Below, one piece after another: positions 1 to 5,871 of a stretch of 7,161 bases of DNA. This DNA is from JARDZI01 sp041639705. GTDB taxonomy: Bacteria > Bacillota > Clostridia > Clostridiales > Caloramatoraceae. The position numbers and the translations under genes are program-made. The notes under the pieces are model-generated. The model made no database searches and was not told the DNA's origin. It worked only from the letters and a program-made list of their open reading frames with translations. Positions within the stretch are counted from its first letter, which is position 1. Each line of letters opens with the position of its first letter. Where the stretch lies: contig JBEQBT010000177.1 of NCBI GenBank assembly GCA_041639705.1, positions 1-7,161 on the forward strand. Direction: 5' to 3'.

Positions 1-453
1 ACCGATGATGGAAGTCTTGGATACAAAGGGCTTGTTACAAATCTACTTAAAGAACTTGTTGAGAAGGAAAAGAAGCAATATGATTTGGTAGTAGCTATAG
101 GACCTATGATTATGATGAAATTTGTAGCACTCTTAACAAAGGAGTTAAATATAAAAACAGTAGTAAGTCTCAATCCAATTATGGTCGATGGAACAGGTAT
201 GTGTGGTGCCTGCAGGATTACTGTTGGAGGAGAAGTAAAATTTGCCTGTGTGGATGGTCCTGAGTTTGATGGACATTTAGTAAATTTTGATGAATCAATG
301 AGAAGACAGACAATATATAAGACTGAAGAAGGAAGAAAACAGCTTAAGTTAGAGGAGGGGGAAACCCCTCACAGAAAAGGCTGTGATTGCGAACCAAATT
401 TAGTTGATAAGAATAATGATTTAAAAGAAAAAGAGGTGGTATGTAATGGATAG
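1..453 (+). CDS. nfnA: NfnA, ferredoxin:NADP oxidoreductase small subunit (3' part)
   Basis: The reading frame is open from the first base, so the N-terminus lies outside the window; 150 residues are visible. They match the C-terminal half of a ferredoxin-NADP reductase/PyrK-like flavoprotein: an NAD-binding end (VVAIGPMIMMKF, visible residues 30-41) followed by a [2Fe-2S] domain with C68, C71 and C83 in a DGTGMCGAC...FAC arrangement. D63, five residues before the first Cys, is in the place where NfnA is reported to use Asp as the fourth ligand. NfnA binds FAD and NADH and with NfnB couples NADH and reduced ferredoxin oxidation to NADP reduction in the cytoplasm. The last 30 residues form a charged tail with a CDC motif. 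The gene overlaps nfnB by 8 bases, which implies translational coupling. PyrK or sulfide dehydrogenase beta (SudB) are close relatives; the partner gene favours NfnA. Confidence 0.92.
   Translation, partial: TDDGSLGYKGLVTNLLKELVEKEKKQYDLVVAIGPMIMMKFVALLTKELNIKTVVSLNPIMVDGTGMCGACRITVGGEVKFACVDGPEFDGHLVNFDESMRRQTIYKTEEGRKQLKLEEGETPHRKGCDCEPNLVDKNNDLKEKEVVCNG
433..439 (+). promoter_or_regulatory. Ribosome binding site of nfnB
   Basis: GAGGTGG lies inside the 3' end of nfnA, 6 bases before the ATG at 446. It selects that ATG over the out-of-frame ATG at 441. Because the site is inside nfnA, ribosomes finishing nfnA can reinitiate on nfnB. Confidence 0.8.
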
Positions 454-1825
454 AATGAAGAGAATAAAAGTTGCAGAACAGCCGCCTGAAATCAGAGCAA
501 AAAATTTCCAAGAGGTTTGCCTTGGATATACGGAAGAGGAAGCAAGGCAGGAAGCGGGAAGATGCCTTAATTGTAAAAAACCGATGTGTGTTACTGAGTG
601 CCCTGTAAGTATAAGTATACCAGAATTTATTCAGCATGTTAAAAATGGAGAGTTTGAAGAGGCCGCGAAGGAAATAGGAAAGTCTAGTGCTCTTCCAGCA
701 GTGTGTGGAAGAGTATGTCCACAAGAAGTGCAGTGCGAAGGTAAATGTATTCTTGGTATAAAGGGAGAAGCTGTAGCTGTAGGAAAGCTTGAGAGATTCG
801 TGGCAGATTGGTCCAGAAGAAATAAAATAGATTTAAGCAATAAAAAGAAAAGCAACGGTAAAAAAGTTGCTGTTATAGGAAGTGGTCCAGCAGGACTTAC
901 TTGTGCAGGAGACCTTGCTAAAGAGGGATATGAGGTTACCATATTCGAGGCTCTTCATGAACCAGGAGGGGTACTTGTATATGGAATACCTGAATTCAGA
1001 CTGCCTAAGGAAACAGTAGTAAGACATGAGATTGATAACGTAAGAAAACTTGGTGTGAAAATTGAAACCAATGTGATCATAGGAAGGACCATAACTATTG
1101 ATCAGCTTATAAATGAAGAGGGCTTTGATGCTGTATTTATTGGTTCAGGAGCAGGGCTTCCTAAATTTATGGGGATTCCTGGTGAAAATTTAAATGGAGT
1201 ATTTTCTGCCAATGAATTTCTTACAAGAAACAACCTAATGAAAGCCTTCAAGGAGGATTATGATACACCTATAAAGATAGGCAAGAAAGTTGCAGTAGTA
1301 GGTGGAGGAAACGTAGCAATGGATGCTGCAAGGACGGCCCTAAGGTTGGGCTCTGAAGTTCATATTGTGTACAGAAGATCTGAAGAAGAGCTTCCTGCCA
1401 GAGTAGAAGAAGTACATCATGCTAAAGAAGAAGGAATTATATTTGACCTTCTTACAAACCCTGTTGAAATACTTTCTGATGAAAATGGTTGGGTTAGTGG
1501 AATGAAGTGTGTAAAAATGGCTCTAGGAGAGCCGGATAGTTCAGGAAGAAGAAAACCCTTGGAAGTTAAAGGTTCGGAATTTATCCTACAGGTGGATACG
1601 GTAATTATGTCACTTGGTACTTCACCAAACCCTCTTATTGCATCAACTACAGAGGGACTAAATGTAAATAAACACAAATGTATAGTCACTGAGGAGGAAA
1701 CAGGTCTAACTACTAAAGAAGGGGTATATGCAGGTGGAGATGCAGTAACAGGGGCTGCCACAGTTATACTTGCTATGGGAGCAGGTAAAAAAGCAGCAAA
1801 GGCAATAAATGAGTTTTTAGGGTAG
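446..1825 (+). CDS. nfnB: NfnB, ferredoxin:NADP oxidoreductase large subunit (GltD/GltA-like)
   Basis: This complete protein of 459 residues belongs to the glutamate synthase small-subunit-like family; length and domain order are normal. The N-terminal region holds two groups of Fe-S cysteines, C40/C43/C48/C52 (CLNCKKPMCVTEC) and C87/C91/C97/C101 (CGRVC...QCEGKC), expected to bind two [4Fe-4S] clusters. A first Rossmann fold for FAD starts at GSGPAG (145-150). The NADPH fold starts at GGGNVAMDAA (286-295) and is followed by VYRRSEEELPAR, whose arginines bind the 2'-phosphate in this family. The C-terminal FAD motif is GGDAVTGAAT (430 onward). With NfnA it forms the bifurcating transhydrogenase that makes NADPH from NADH plus reduced ferredoxin. 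Many databases label such proteins 'glutamate synthase (NADPH), homotetrameric', but no GltB large subunit is next to it, and the overlapping NfnA argues for Nfn. Sulfide dehydrogenase alpha is the other possible name. Confidence 0.94.
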   Translation: MDRMKRIKVAEQPPEIRAKNFQEVCLGYTEEEARQEAGRCLNCKKPMCVTECPVSISIPEFIQHVKNGEFEEAAKEIGKSSALPAVCGRVCPQEVQCEGKCILGIKGEAVAVGKLERFVADWSRRNKIDLSNKKKSNGKKVAVIGSGPAGLTCAGDLAKEGYEVTIFEALHEPGGVLVYGIPEFRLPKETVVRHEIDNVRKLGVKIETNVIIGRTITIDQLINEEGFDAVFIGSGAGLPKFMGIPGENLNGVFSANEFLTRNNLMKAFKEDYDTPIKIGKKVAVVGGGNVAMDAARTALRLGSEVHIVYRRSEEELPARVEEVHHAKEEGIIFDLLTNPVEILSDENGWVSGMKCVKMALGEPDSSGRRKPLEVKGSEFILQVDTVIMSLGTSPNPLIASTTEGLNVNKHKCIVTEEETGLTTKEGVYAGGDAVTGAATVILAMGAGKKAAKAINEFLG

Positions 1826-1838
1826 GGGCCAGTTCTGA
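1826..1838 (+). repeat. Left inverted repeat of the transposase element
   Basis: GGGCCAGTTCTGA is the inverted partner of 3085-3097 with one mismatch. It abuts the nfnB stop codon (1823-1825). The internal GTTC/GAAC has only one base between its arms, so it is not a workable terminator stem for nfnB. Confidence 0.6.
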
Positions 1839-1876
1839 ACCATTTTTCTCAAAGAATAATTCAAATAAAGCCTGGG

Positions 1877-1882
1877 TATAAT
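1877..1882 (+). promoter_or_regulatory. Candidate -10 box of the transposase gene
   Basis: A perfect TATAAT lies 30 bases before the ATG, inside the upstream arm of the start-codon hairpin. No convincing -35 hexamer is seen at 16-18 bases spacing, so the promoter would be weak. A transcript from here would start near 1889 and lack the upstream arm. Confidence 0.4.
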
Positions 1883-1898
1883 ATAACTAATCAAAACA

Positions 1899-1904
1899 AG
1901 GGAG
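1899..1904 (+). promoter_or_regulatory. Ribosome binding site of the transposase gene
   Basis: AGGGAG lies 8 bases before the ATG at 1913 and falls in the loop of the hairpin formed by 1870-1884 and 1908-1922. It supports the ATG at 1913 as the start. Confidence 0.7.
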
Positions 1905-1912
1905 TTGATATT

Positions 1913-2827
1913 ATGCCCAGGCATTATCGTATTAAGCACTTTACATTCATATATCATGTAATGGTAAGAAGTATAAGCGAGGTACCCCTGTTTAAGGATG
2001 ATGATGACAAGGATAAATACCTGCATTACATCCAAAGATATCAAAAAGAATTGGGTTTTAAGGTATATGGCTATTGCCTTATGACAAACCACGGACATAT
2101 CATAATAGATGCAAATGGAGCGGATATATCAAAGGTAATGCATGATATAAACCTGTCCTATGCAACATATTACAATTACAGGCATAAGCGCCATGGTCAC
2201 TTGTTTCAGGATAGATTTAAAAGTGAGGTTGTTGATACTGATAGATATCTATTTACATTATCGGCCTACATTCACAACAACCCGACAGATATTGCCGGTT
2301 ATGAAACATGCCCAGAAAAGTTTAAATATTCTACACTTGGAATGTATCTTGGGCTAGAGAAAGACCTATTTGGAATAGTAGATGAGGGGTTTGTAATGGG
2401 ATTTTTCAGTAAAAATGTTAAGCGCGCAAGAGAAAAATACTATAGCTTTGTTATGGCATGTAATGATGAAAGCATGATAGAGCATTATGATTTCAAGGAT
2501 GAAAAGAGCCAGTACAGAAGTGAAAGAGCTGTGCTAGAAAGGAACTTTAAACCACAAGAGGTGATGAAGTTTGTAGAGATTTACACAAATACTGAAGAAA
2601 AAATGCTAAAGTGGAAATACAAAAGAGGTGCTAAGGAATGCAGAGCTCTATGTGTATTTTTAGTAAGGTATTATTGCGACTTTACATATAAACAGATATG
2701 CAGCCTAATAGGACGGCTAACGCTAACCAGGGTATCAGAATTATCTAAGATAGGTCTCAAACTGGTTGAAGAGGATGAAAGATATAAAAATGTAATGGAA
2801 GATTTCATAAAGTATAGAGCTGCATAG
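1913..2827 (+). CDS. Y1 (HUH) transposase, IS200-like / RAYT-like
   Basis: This intact 304-residue protein has a Y1_Tnp domain in about the first 130 residues. It shows the metal-binding HUH motif H60-G61-H62 within MTNHGHIII, a GHLFQDRFKS block at 95-104, and the probable nucleophile Y119 in SAYIHNNP. Such enzymes nick single-stranded DNA at hairpin-marked sites and form a 5'-phosphotyrosine link. The rest is much longer than in classic IS200 TnpA (about 150 residues). Its C-terminal part, about 243-290 (LVRYYCDFTYKQICSLIG and following), resembles the DnaA-like helix-turn-helix of longer Y1 transposases related to REP-associated tyrosine transposases. The start is set by AGGGAG and lies in a hairpin that should repress translation of read-through mRNA. 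There is no tnpB or other accessory gene. All catalytic residues are present, so the enzyme may be active; whether it is a RAYT in the strict sense cannot be decided here. Confidence 0.9.
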   Translation: MPRHYRIKHFTFIYHVMVRSISEVPLFKDDDDKDKYLHYIQRYQKELGFKVYGYCLMTNHGHIIIDANGADISKVMHDINLSYATYYNYRHKRHGHLFQDRFKSEVVDTDRYLFTLSAYIHNNPTDIAGYETCPEKFKYSTLGMYLGLEKDLFGIVDEGFVMGFFSKNVKRAREKYYSFVMACNDESMIEHYDFKDEKSQYRSERAVLERNFKPQEVMKFVEIYTNTEEKMLKWKYKRGAKECRALCVFLVRYYCDFTYKQICSLIGRLTLTRVSELSKIGLKLVEEDERYKNVMEDFIKYRAA

Positions 2828-2931
2828 GAAGAAAAAATATTTATTTGGGGTTTTAAAAAAAAGATTCAAGCAATTTTATTAATAAATAATATGGATGGAC
2901 AAGCTATGAAAAAGCTGATATGGAAACTAAA

Positions 2932-2976
2932 AAACAGCTAATAATTTTTATGCTAATGCAAAATTATTAGCTGTTT
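2932..2976. repeat. Perfect 17-bp inverted repeat (hairpin)
   Basis: Bases 2932-2948 are the exact reverse complement of 2960-2976, with an 11-base loop. Read on the minus strand, the stem runs into a short T-run (complement of the A-run at 2929-2934), like a weak intrinsic terminator for transcription entering from the ATPase side. On the + strand there is no U-tract after the stem. It lies 105 bases after the transposase stop codon, inside the putative element. Confidence 0.75.
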
Positions 2977-3018
2977 ATCCTTGTACAATTGTTTAAAGGG
3001 CTAATTTCTCTTAGATAA

Positions 3019-3064
3019 AATAGATGTGAACTGGATCCTACTATGAAAGTAATGAACATCTATT
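3019..3064. repeat. Subterminal hairpin near the right end of the element
   Basis: AATAGATGT (3019-3027) pairs with ACATCTATT (3056-3064). With a 2-base bulge the stem can extend by GATA/TATC outside. The 28-base loop begins with GAACTGGATCC (3028-3038), a near copy of the right end GAACTGGACC (3088-3097). Subterminal hairpins beside the cleavage site are what HUH transposases recognise; the assignment here is inferred. Confidence 0.5.
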
Positions 3065-3084
3065 ATCACTTCAAGTAAAACACC

Positions 3085-3097
3085 TCAGAACTGGACC
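3085..3097 (-). repeat. Right inverted repeat of the transposase element
   Basis: TCAGAACTGGACC is the inverted partner of 1826-1838 with one mismatch. It is the more distal of two GAACTGG motifs on this side (the other starts at 3028). Confidence 0.6.
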
Positions 3098-3133
3098 TTC
3101 CAAAACTCATCTAAAGTATTTTTTTAGAACATA

Positions 3134-3160
3134 TTGATTCATTTGGACTAATGGTATAAG
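3134..3160 (+). promoter_or_regulatory. Promoter of the metal-transporting ATPase gene
   Basis: An extended -10 element, TGGTATAAG (3152-3160), is preceded by TTGATT at 3134-3139 with a 15-base spacer. The short spacer is tolerated in extended -10 promoters. Transcription would begin near 3167, directly before the palindromic operator. An alternative -10, GATAAT at 3160-3165, would give a 20-base spacer of the type used by MerR-family activators. Confidence 0.55.
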
Positions 3161-3171
3161 ATAATATTAAG

Positions 3172-3199
3172 GAACATATGAACATATATTCATATGTTC
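3172..3199. promoter_or_regulatory. ArsR/SmtB-type metal-sensor operator
   Basis: Two perfect 10-base arms, GAACATATGA (3172-3181) and TCATATGTTC (3190-3199), flank an 8-base centre. The core reads ATATGAACATATATTCATAT (3176-3195), which fits the TGAA-N6-TTCA inverted repeat bound by Zn/Cd/Co sensors of the ArsR/SmtB family such as SmtB and CzrA. It sits just after the -10 box, over the expected transcription start, where a bound repressor would block initiation until metal releases it. No ArsR-family gene is in the window, so the regulator would act in trans. Confidence 0.8.
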
Positions 3200-3239
3200 A
3201 TAATAAAGAGCATTAATTATTACTACATATAGAAGAACT

Positions 3240-3245
3240 GGGGGG
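3240..3245 (+). promoter_or_regulatory. Ribosome binding site of the metal ATPase gene
   Basis: A GGGGGG run lies 9 bases before the ATG at 3255, which favours this start over the in-frame ATG at 3270. The run is G-rich rather than a classic GGAGG and may be of medium strength. Confidence 0.55.
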
Positions 3246-3254
3246 AATATTATT

Positions 3255-5375
3255 ATGGGGAACAACACAATGGAACTTACACTTGAAGGTTTAAACTGTG
3301 CAAACTGTGCAGCTAAAATCGAAAAGGGAGTTAATGAAATTGAAGGAGTTAGTTCTGCAAAACTCAATTTTATCACCAAGGTATTAACAATTGAACTCAA
3401 TTCTCCAGAAAAAATTCAAAATATAGTTAAAAAAACAGAGGCAATTGTATATAAATATGAACCCGATGTTAAGGTATTAGAAGGAAATAGTAAAAAGGCT
3501 GCTACTAGGGGACATTTAATTAATGATGACATGAAAGAGTCAATGTTCAAAATTGCAGCAAGTGCTGTTATATTTGCATCAGCACAAATACTTAAGCTGC
3601 CATTTTGGGGAGAACTTACATTATTCTTCTTAAGCTATCTATTGGTTGGTTCGAAAGTGCTAATAAGAGCAATTAAAAATATACTTAAAGGACAGGTGTT
3701 TGATGAAAATTTCCTAATGTCCATTGCTACAATTGGCGCATTTGCAGTGGGTCAGTTTCCTGAAGGGGTAGCAGTAATGTTGTTTTACCAGGTAGGAGAG
3801 CTATTTCAGGATATGGCTGTTAGCCGCTCAAGAAGATCCATAGTTGATTTAATGGACATAAGAGCTGATTATGCAAACTTAAAAATAGGTGAGGATATTC
3901 AAAAAGTATCCCCGGAAGAAGTTAAAATTGGAGATATAATAGTAATTAAACCAGGTGAAAAGGTTCCATTGGATGGAAAAGTAGTTGAGGGTGATTCTGC
4001 AATGGACACCTCAGCCTTAACTGGTGAATCAGTACCAAGAAACGTTAGCCCGGGAGAGGAAATACTCTCAGGCTTTATAAATAAAAATGGAGTTTTAACT
4101 GTGATGGTAACAAAGAAATTTGGAGAGTCTACAGTTGCCAAGATTCTTGACCTAGTTCAAAATGCAACCACCAGGAAGGCTCCAACCGAAAATTTCATTA
4201 CTAAATTTGCAAGATATTATACTCCTGTAGTTGTATTTTCAGCACTTGCAATTGCAATCATTCCACCGATTATAATTCCAGGAAGTCTGTTTTCAGACTG
4301 GCTGTATAGAGCATTAATATTCCTTGTAATATCCTGTCCCTGTGCACTGGTTATATCAATACCGCTTGGTTTTTTCGGAGGAATTGGTGGTGCATCTAAA
4401 AATGGCATTTTGATAAAAGGAAGTAACTTTTTAGAAGCCTTAAACAATGTAGAAACTGTTGTTTTTGATAAAACTGGAACCCTAACAAAGGGAACCTTTA
4501 AAGTTACAGAAATTAAGCCACAAAATGGATTTAATAATGATGAATTATTGAAATATGCAGCATATGCAGAAAGCTATTCATCTCATCCAATTGCAATTTC
4601 AATACTGAAGGCATATGGCGAAGGAATCAACAATAATGAAATAAAGTCATACAATGAAATAGCAGGGCATGGGGTAAAAGTTAACGTTAATGATAAAATA
4701 ATTGTTGCTGGAAATACAAAACTTTTAGATAATGAAAATATTGAATATAGCAAAGTTGATTCCATAGGAACAGTGGTTCATGTTGGGGTTGACGGTAAAT
4801 ATGCTGGATGTATTGTAATATCCGATGAGATAAAAGAAGATTCTAAGGTCGCAATTGCAAACCTAAAAAAACTTGGAGTTAAAAAAACTGTTATGCTAAC
4901 AGGGGATAATAGGCTGGTTGCAAACAGGATTGCAGAAAGCTTAAAGCTTGATGAGGTGTACTCAGAACTCCTGCCCCATGAGAAGGTTGAGAAGTTAGAA
5001 ATGCTGGATAGACAAAAGTCACCAAATGGTAAGCTAATATTTGTAGGGGACGGAGTAAACGATGCTCCAGTACTTGCAAGGGCAGATATAGGTATTGCTA
5101 TGGGAGGGCTAGGTTCAGATGCAGCCATTGAAGCAGCAGATGTTGTATTAATGACTGATGAACCATCAAAACTAATAGGCGCTATAAAAATTGCTAAGAG
5201 AACCAGAAAAATTGTTTTGCAAAATATTATATTTGCACTTGGGATAAAGCTTTTATTCCTCATCCTTGCGGCGGGGGGAGTGGCAACCCTGTGGGAAGCA
5301 GTATTCGCAGATGTAGGCGTTGCTGTAATAGCTATACTAAACGCCATGAGGGTTATGAGAATTAAGGATATTTAA
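3255..5375 (+). CDS. cadA: Zn/Cd/Pb-translocating P1B-type ATPase
   Basis: This complete 706-residue membrane pump uses ATP to export divalent soft metals (Zn, Cd, Pb). A single N-terminal heavy-metal domain carries C15-x-x-C18 (GLNCANC). The actuator loop has TGE at 256-258. The membrane metal site is C361-P362-C363 in SCPCALVIS. The phosphorylated Asp is D405 in DKTGTLT, the nucleotide domain has the SSHP motif (H444-P445), and the hinge is GDGVNDAP (598-605). In the last membrane segments K665 and D686 (FADVG) have the same 21-residue spacing as the Lys/Asp pair of E. coli ZntA, which marks the P1B-2 (Zn/Cd/Pb) group rather than the copper pumps. Length and motif order are normal. The gene is monocistronic here and lies behind an ArsR/SmtB-type operator, consistent with induction by excess metal. 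No clear terminator follows it. The exact metal preference cannot be read from the sequence. Confidence 0.95.
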   Translation: MGNNTMELTLEGLNCANCAAKIEKGVNEIEGVSSAKLNFITKVLTIELNSPEKIQNIVKKTEAIVYKYEPDVKVLEGNSKKAATRGHLINDDMKESMFKIAASAVIFASAQILKLPFWGELTLFFLSYLLVGSKVLIRAIKNILKGQVFDENFLMSIATIGAFAVGQFPEGVAVMLFYQVGELFQDMAVSRSRRSIVDLMDIRADYANLKIGEDIQKVSPEEVKIGDIIVIKPGEKVPLDGKVVEGDSAMDTSALTGESVPRNVSPGEEILSGFINKNGVLTVMVTKKFGESTVAKILDLVQNATTRKAPTENFITKFARYYTPVVVFSALAIAIIPPIIIPGSLFSDWLYRALIFLVISCPCALVISIPLGFFGGIGGASKNGILIKGSNFLEALNNVETVVFDKTGTLTKGTFKVTEIKPQNGFNNDELLKYAAYAESYSSHPIAISILKAYGEGINNNEIKSYNEIAGHGVKVNVNDKIIVAGNTKLLDNENIEYSKVDSIGTVVHVGVDGKYAGCIVISDEIKEDSKVAIANLKKLGVKKTVMLTGDNRLVANRIAESLKLDEVYSELLPHEKVEKLEMLDRQKSPNGKLIFVGDGVNDAPVLARADIGIAMGGLGSDAAIEAADVVLMTDEPSKLIGAIKIAKRTRKIVLQNIIFALGIKLLFLILAAGGVATLWEAVFADVGVAVIAILNAMRVMRIKDI

Positions 5376-5440
5376 TGTATAGTATAGGAAGAATGCGTCG
5401 CAACATGTTAAATGTAAATTGCCCAGCGTCTAACTGAGAC

Positions 5441-5584
5441 ACTGTCATCCTGAAGGTCGTGAAGGATCTTTCCCTGAGGTACCCATTTAAATCTCATAAT
5501 CTCATGTGGGTGGCACCAATGGTTAGGGTCGGATCTTAAATCGCACTTTGAGGAAAGATTCTTCGCTGCGCTCAGAATGACAGT
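5441..5584. repeat. REP/MITE-like imperfect palindrome, copy 1
   Basis: The arms 5441-5473 and 5552-5584 are about 33 bases each and complementary at about 26 positions. They begin ACTGTCATCCTGA and end TCAGAATGACAGT, around a centre of 78 bases. The arm family (GTCATTCTGA...GAAGAATC) is seen in a second, shorter copy at 6251-6326. It does not code for protein. Confidence 0.75.
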
Positions 5585-5611
5585 AACCTTACAACGCATT
5601 ACCACAAATAA

Positions 5612-5641
5612 GTAATAAGTCATATGGCTGCCACTTATTAC
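5612..5641. repeat. Small hairpin GTAATAAGT/ACTTATTAC
   Basis: A perfect 9-bp inverted repeat with a 12-base loop, between the REP-like palindrome and the tRNA promoter. There is no U-tract, so it is not a clear terminator. Confidence 0.5.
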
Positions 5642-5708
5642 GCACCCTACGGCGCATAACCACACAAATATTTATTATTAGAAGTCCACTGCACCTAATA
5701 ATTGGAGG

Positions 5709-5736
5709 TTGACATTTTTCTATAAAAAGATATAAT
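5709..5736 (+). promoter_or_regulatory. Promoter of tRNA-Ser and SRP RNA
   Basis: A perfect TTGACA (5709-5714) and a perfect TATAAT (5731-5736) are separated by 16 bases. Transcription would start near 5743, about 24 bases before the tRNA. Such a consensus promoter suits stable RNA genes. Confidence 0.88.
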
Positions 5737-5766
5737 AGAAAGTGCGACGCAAGTCATAGTAATTAT

Positions 5767-5857
5767 GGAGAGATGGCTGAGCGGCTTAAGGCGCACGATT
5801 GGAAATCGTGTGTAGGCTAATACCCTACCAAGGGTTCAAATCCCTTTCTCTCCGCCA
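5767..5857 (+). tRNA. tRNA-Ser (anticodon GGA)
   Basis: This 91-base class II tRNA has a 7-bp acceptor stem GGAGAGA/TCTCTCC (5767-5773 with 5847-5853), discriminator G and an encoded CCA (5855-5857). The anticodon stem CACGA/TCGTG holds the loop TTGGAAA with anticodon GGA at 5801-5803, reading UCC and UCU codons. The long variable arm (GTAGGCTAATACCCTAC region) is typical of tRNA-Ser, and the T loop is GTTCAAATC. It lies 14 bases before the SRP RNA and is probably cut from the same transcript. Confidence 0.97.
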
Positions 5858-5871
5858 TTAACTTAATATTT

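Larger units (their letters stand above)
1865..1927 (+). promoter_or_regulatory. Hairpin covering the transposase start codon
   Basis: Bases 1870-1884 pair with 1908-1922 in 15 consecutive base pairs (one is G-U, between 1877 and 1915). After one mismatch, 1865-1868 pair with 1924-1927. The ATG at 1913-1915 lies in the 3' arm and the GGGAG ribosome binding site lies in the 23-base loop. Only a transcript that starts upstream of 1865 can form the full stem. Start-codon or RBS sequestration like this is known for IS200 and IS10-type elements; the role here is inferred. The structure could also serve as a single-strand DNA recognition hairpin for the transposase. Confidence 0.7.
1826..3097 (+). 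mobile_element. Putative single-gene Y1-transposase element with inverted ends
   Basis: A 1272-bp segment bounded by imperfect inverted repeats: 1826-1838 and 3085-3097 match at 12 of 13 positions, with a 10-bp perfect core (CCAGTTCTGA / TCAGAACTGG). It contains one HUH transposase gene, a hairpin over the transposase start and a second hairpin near the right end. The left end begins directly after the nfnB stop codon, so nfnB is intact. IS200/IS605-type elements normally have subterminal hairpins and no terminal inverted repeats, so the true boundaries are an inference. No target duplication is visible, and none is expected for this enzyme class. The GAACTGG motif also occurs at 3028, which offers an alternative right boundary. 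Confidence 0.55.
2828..3254. other. Spacer between transposase and metal ATPase genes
   Basis: This 427-base AT-rich spacer has no credible gene. It holds a 17-bp hairpin (2932-2976), the subterminal hairpin and right end of the transposase element (3019-3097), and the promoter and operator of the metal ATPase (3134-3199). A 16-codon ATG-to-TAA frame at 2891-2941 has no ribosome binding site. A T-run at 3119-3126 has no stem before it. Confidence 0.7.
5376..5766. other. Non-coding, repeat-rich spacer
   Basis: This 391-base spacer between the ATPase gene and tRNA-Ser has no credible gene. It holds a 144-base REP/MITE-like palindrome (5441-5584), a 9-bp hairpin (5612-5620 with 5633-5641), two similar direct copies of CGCAT-ACCAC-AAATA (5595-5610 and 5653-5670), a 9-base inverted pair TGCGTCGCA/TGCGACGCA (5394-5402 and 5743-5751) and the tRNA promoter. 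Its higher GC content in the middle differs from the AT-rich surroundings. Confidence 0.7.

Noticed and set aside
344..724. A 126-codon minus-strand frame across the nfnA-nfnB junction
   Set aside because: It is opposite well-conserved Fe-S coding sequence and shows no recognisable domain or initiation signal.
1826..1850. Possible nfnB terminator GTTCTGAAC followed by ATTTTT
   Set aside because: The GTTC/GAAC arms are separated by a single base, which cannot form a hairpin loop, and the sequence is better explained as the left repeat of the mobile element.
1997..2011. DDDDK in the transposase (residues 29-33), like an enterokinase or FLAG-tag sequence
   Set aside because: It lies within the continuous Y1 domain sequence, and the acidic run is plausible by composition; there is no sign of an engineered construct.
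2891..2941. A 16-codon frame (MDGQAMKKLIWKLKNS) after the transposase
   Set aside because: There is no ribosome binding site, and its end overlaps the 17-bp hairpin. It may be a chance frame or a gene remnant, but nothing supports expression.
4778..5347. A 189-codon open frame on the minus strand inside the metal ATPase gene
   Set aside because: It is antisense to the conserved phosphorylation and hinge regions of the pump, has a Ser/Thr/Ile-rich composition typical of shadow frames, and no ribosome binding site.
5408..5665. An 85-codon minus-strand frame in the spacer after the ATPase gene
   Set aside because: It is made almost entirely of the REP-like palindrome and neighbouring repeats; repeat families of this kind often leave such frames open by chance.
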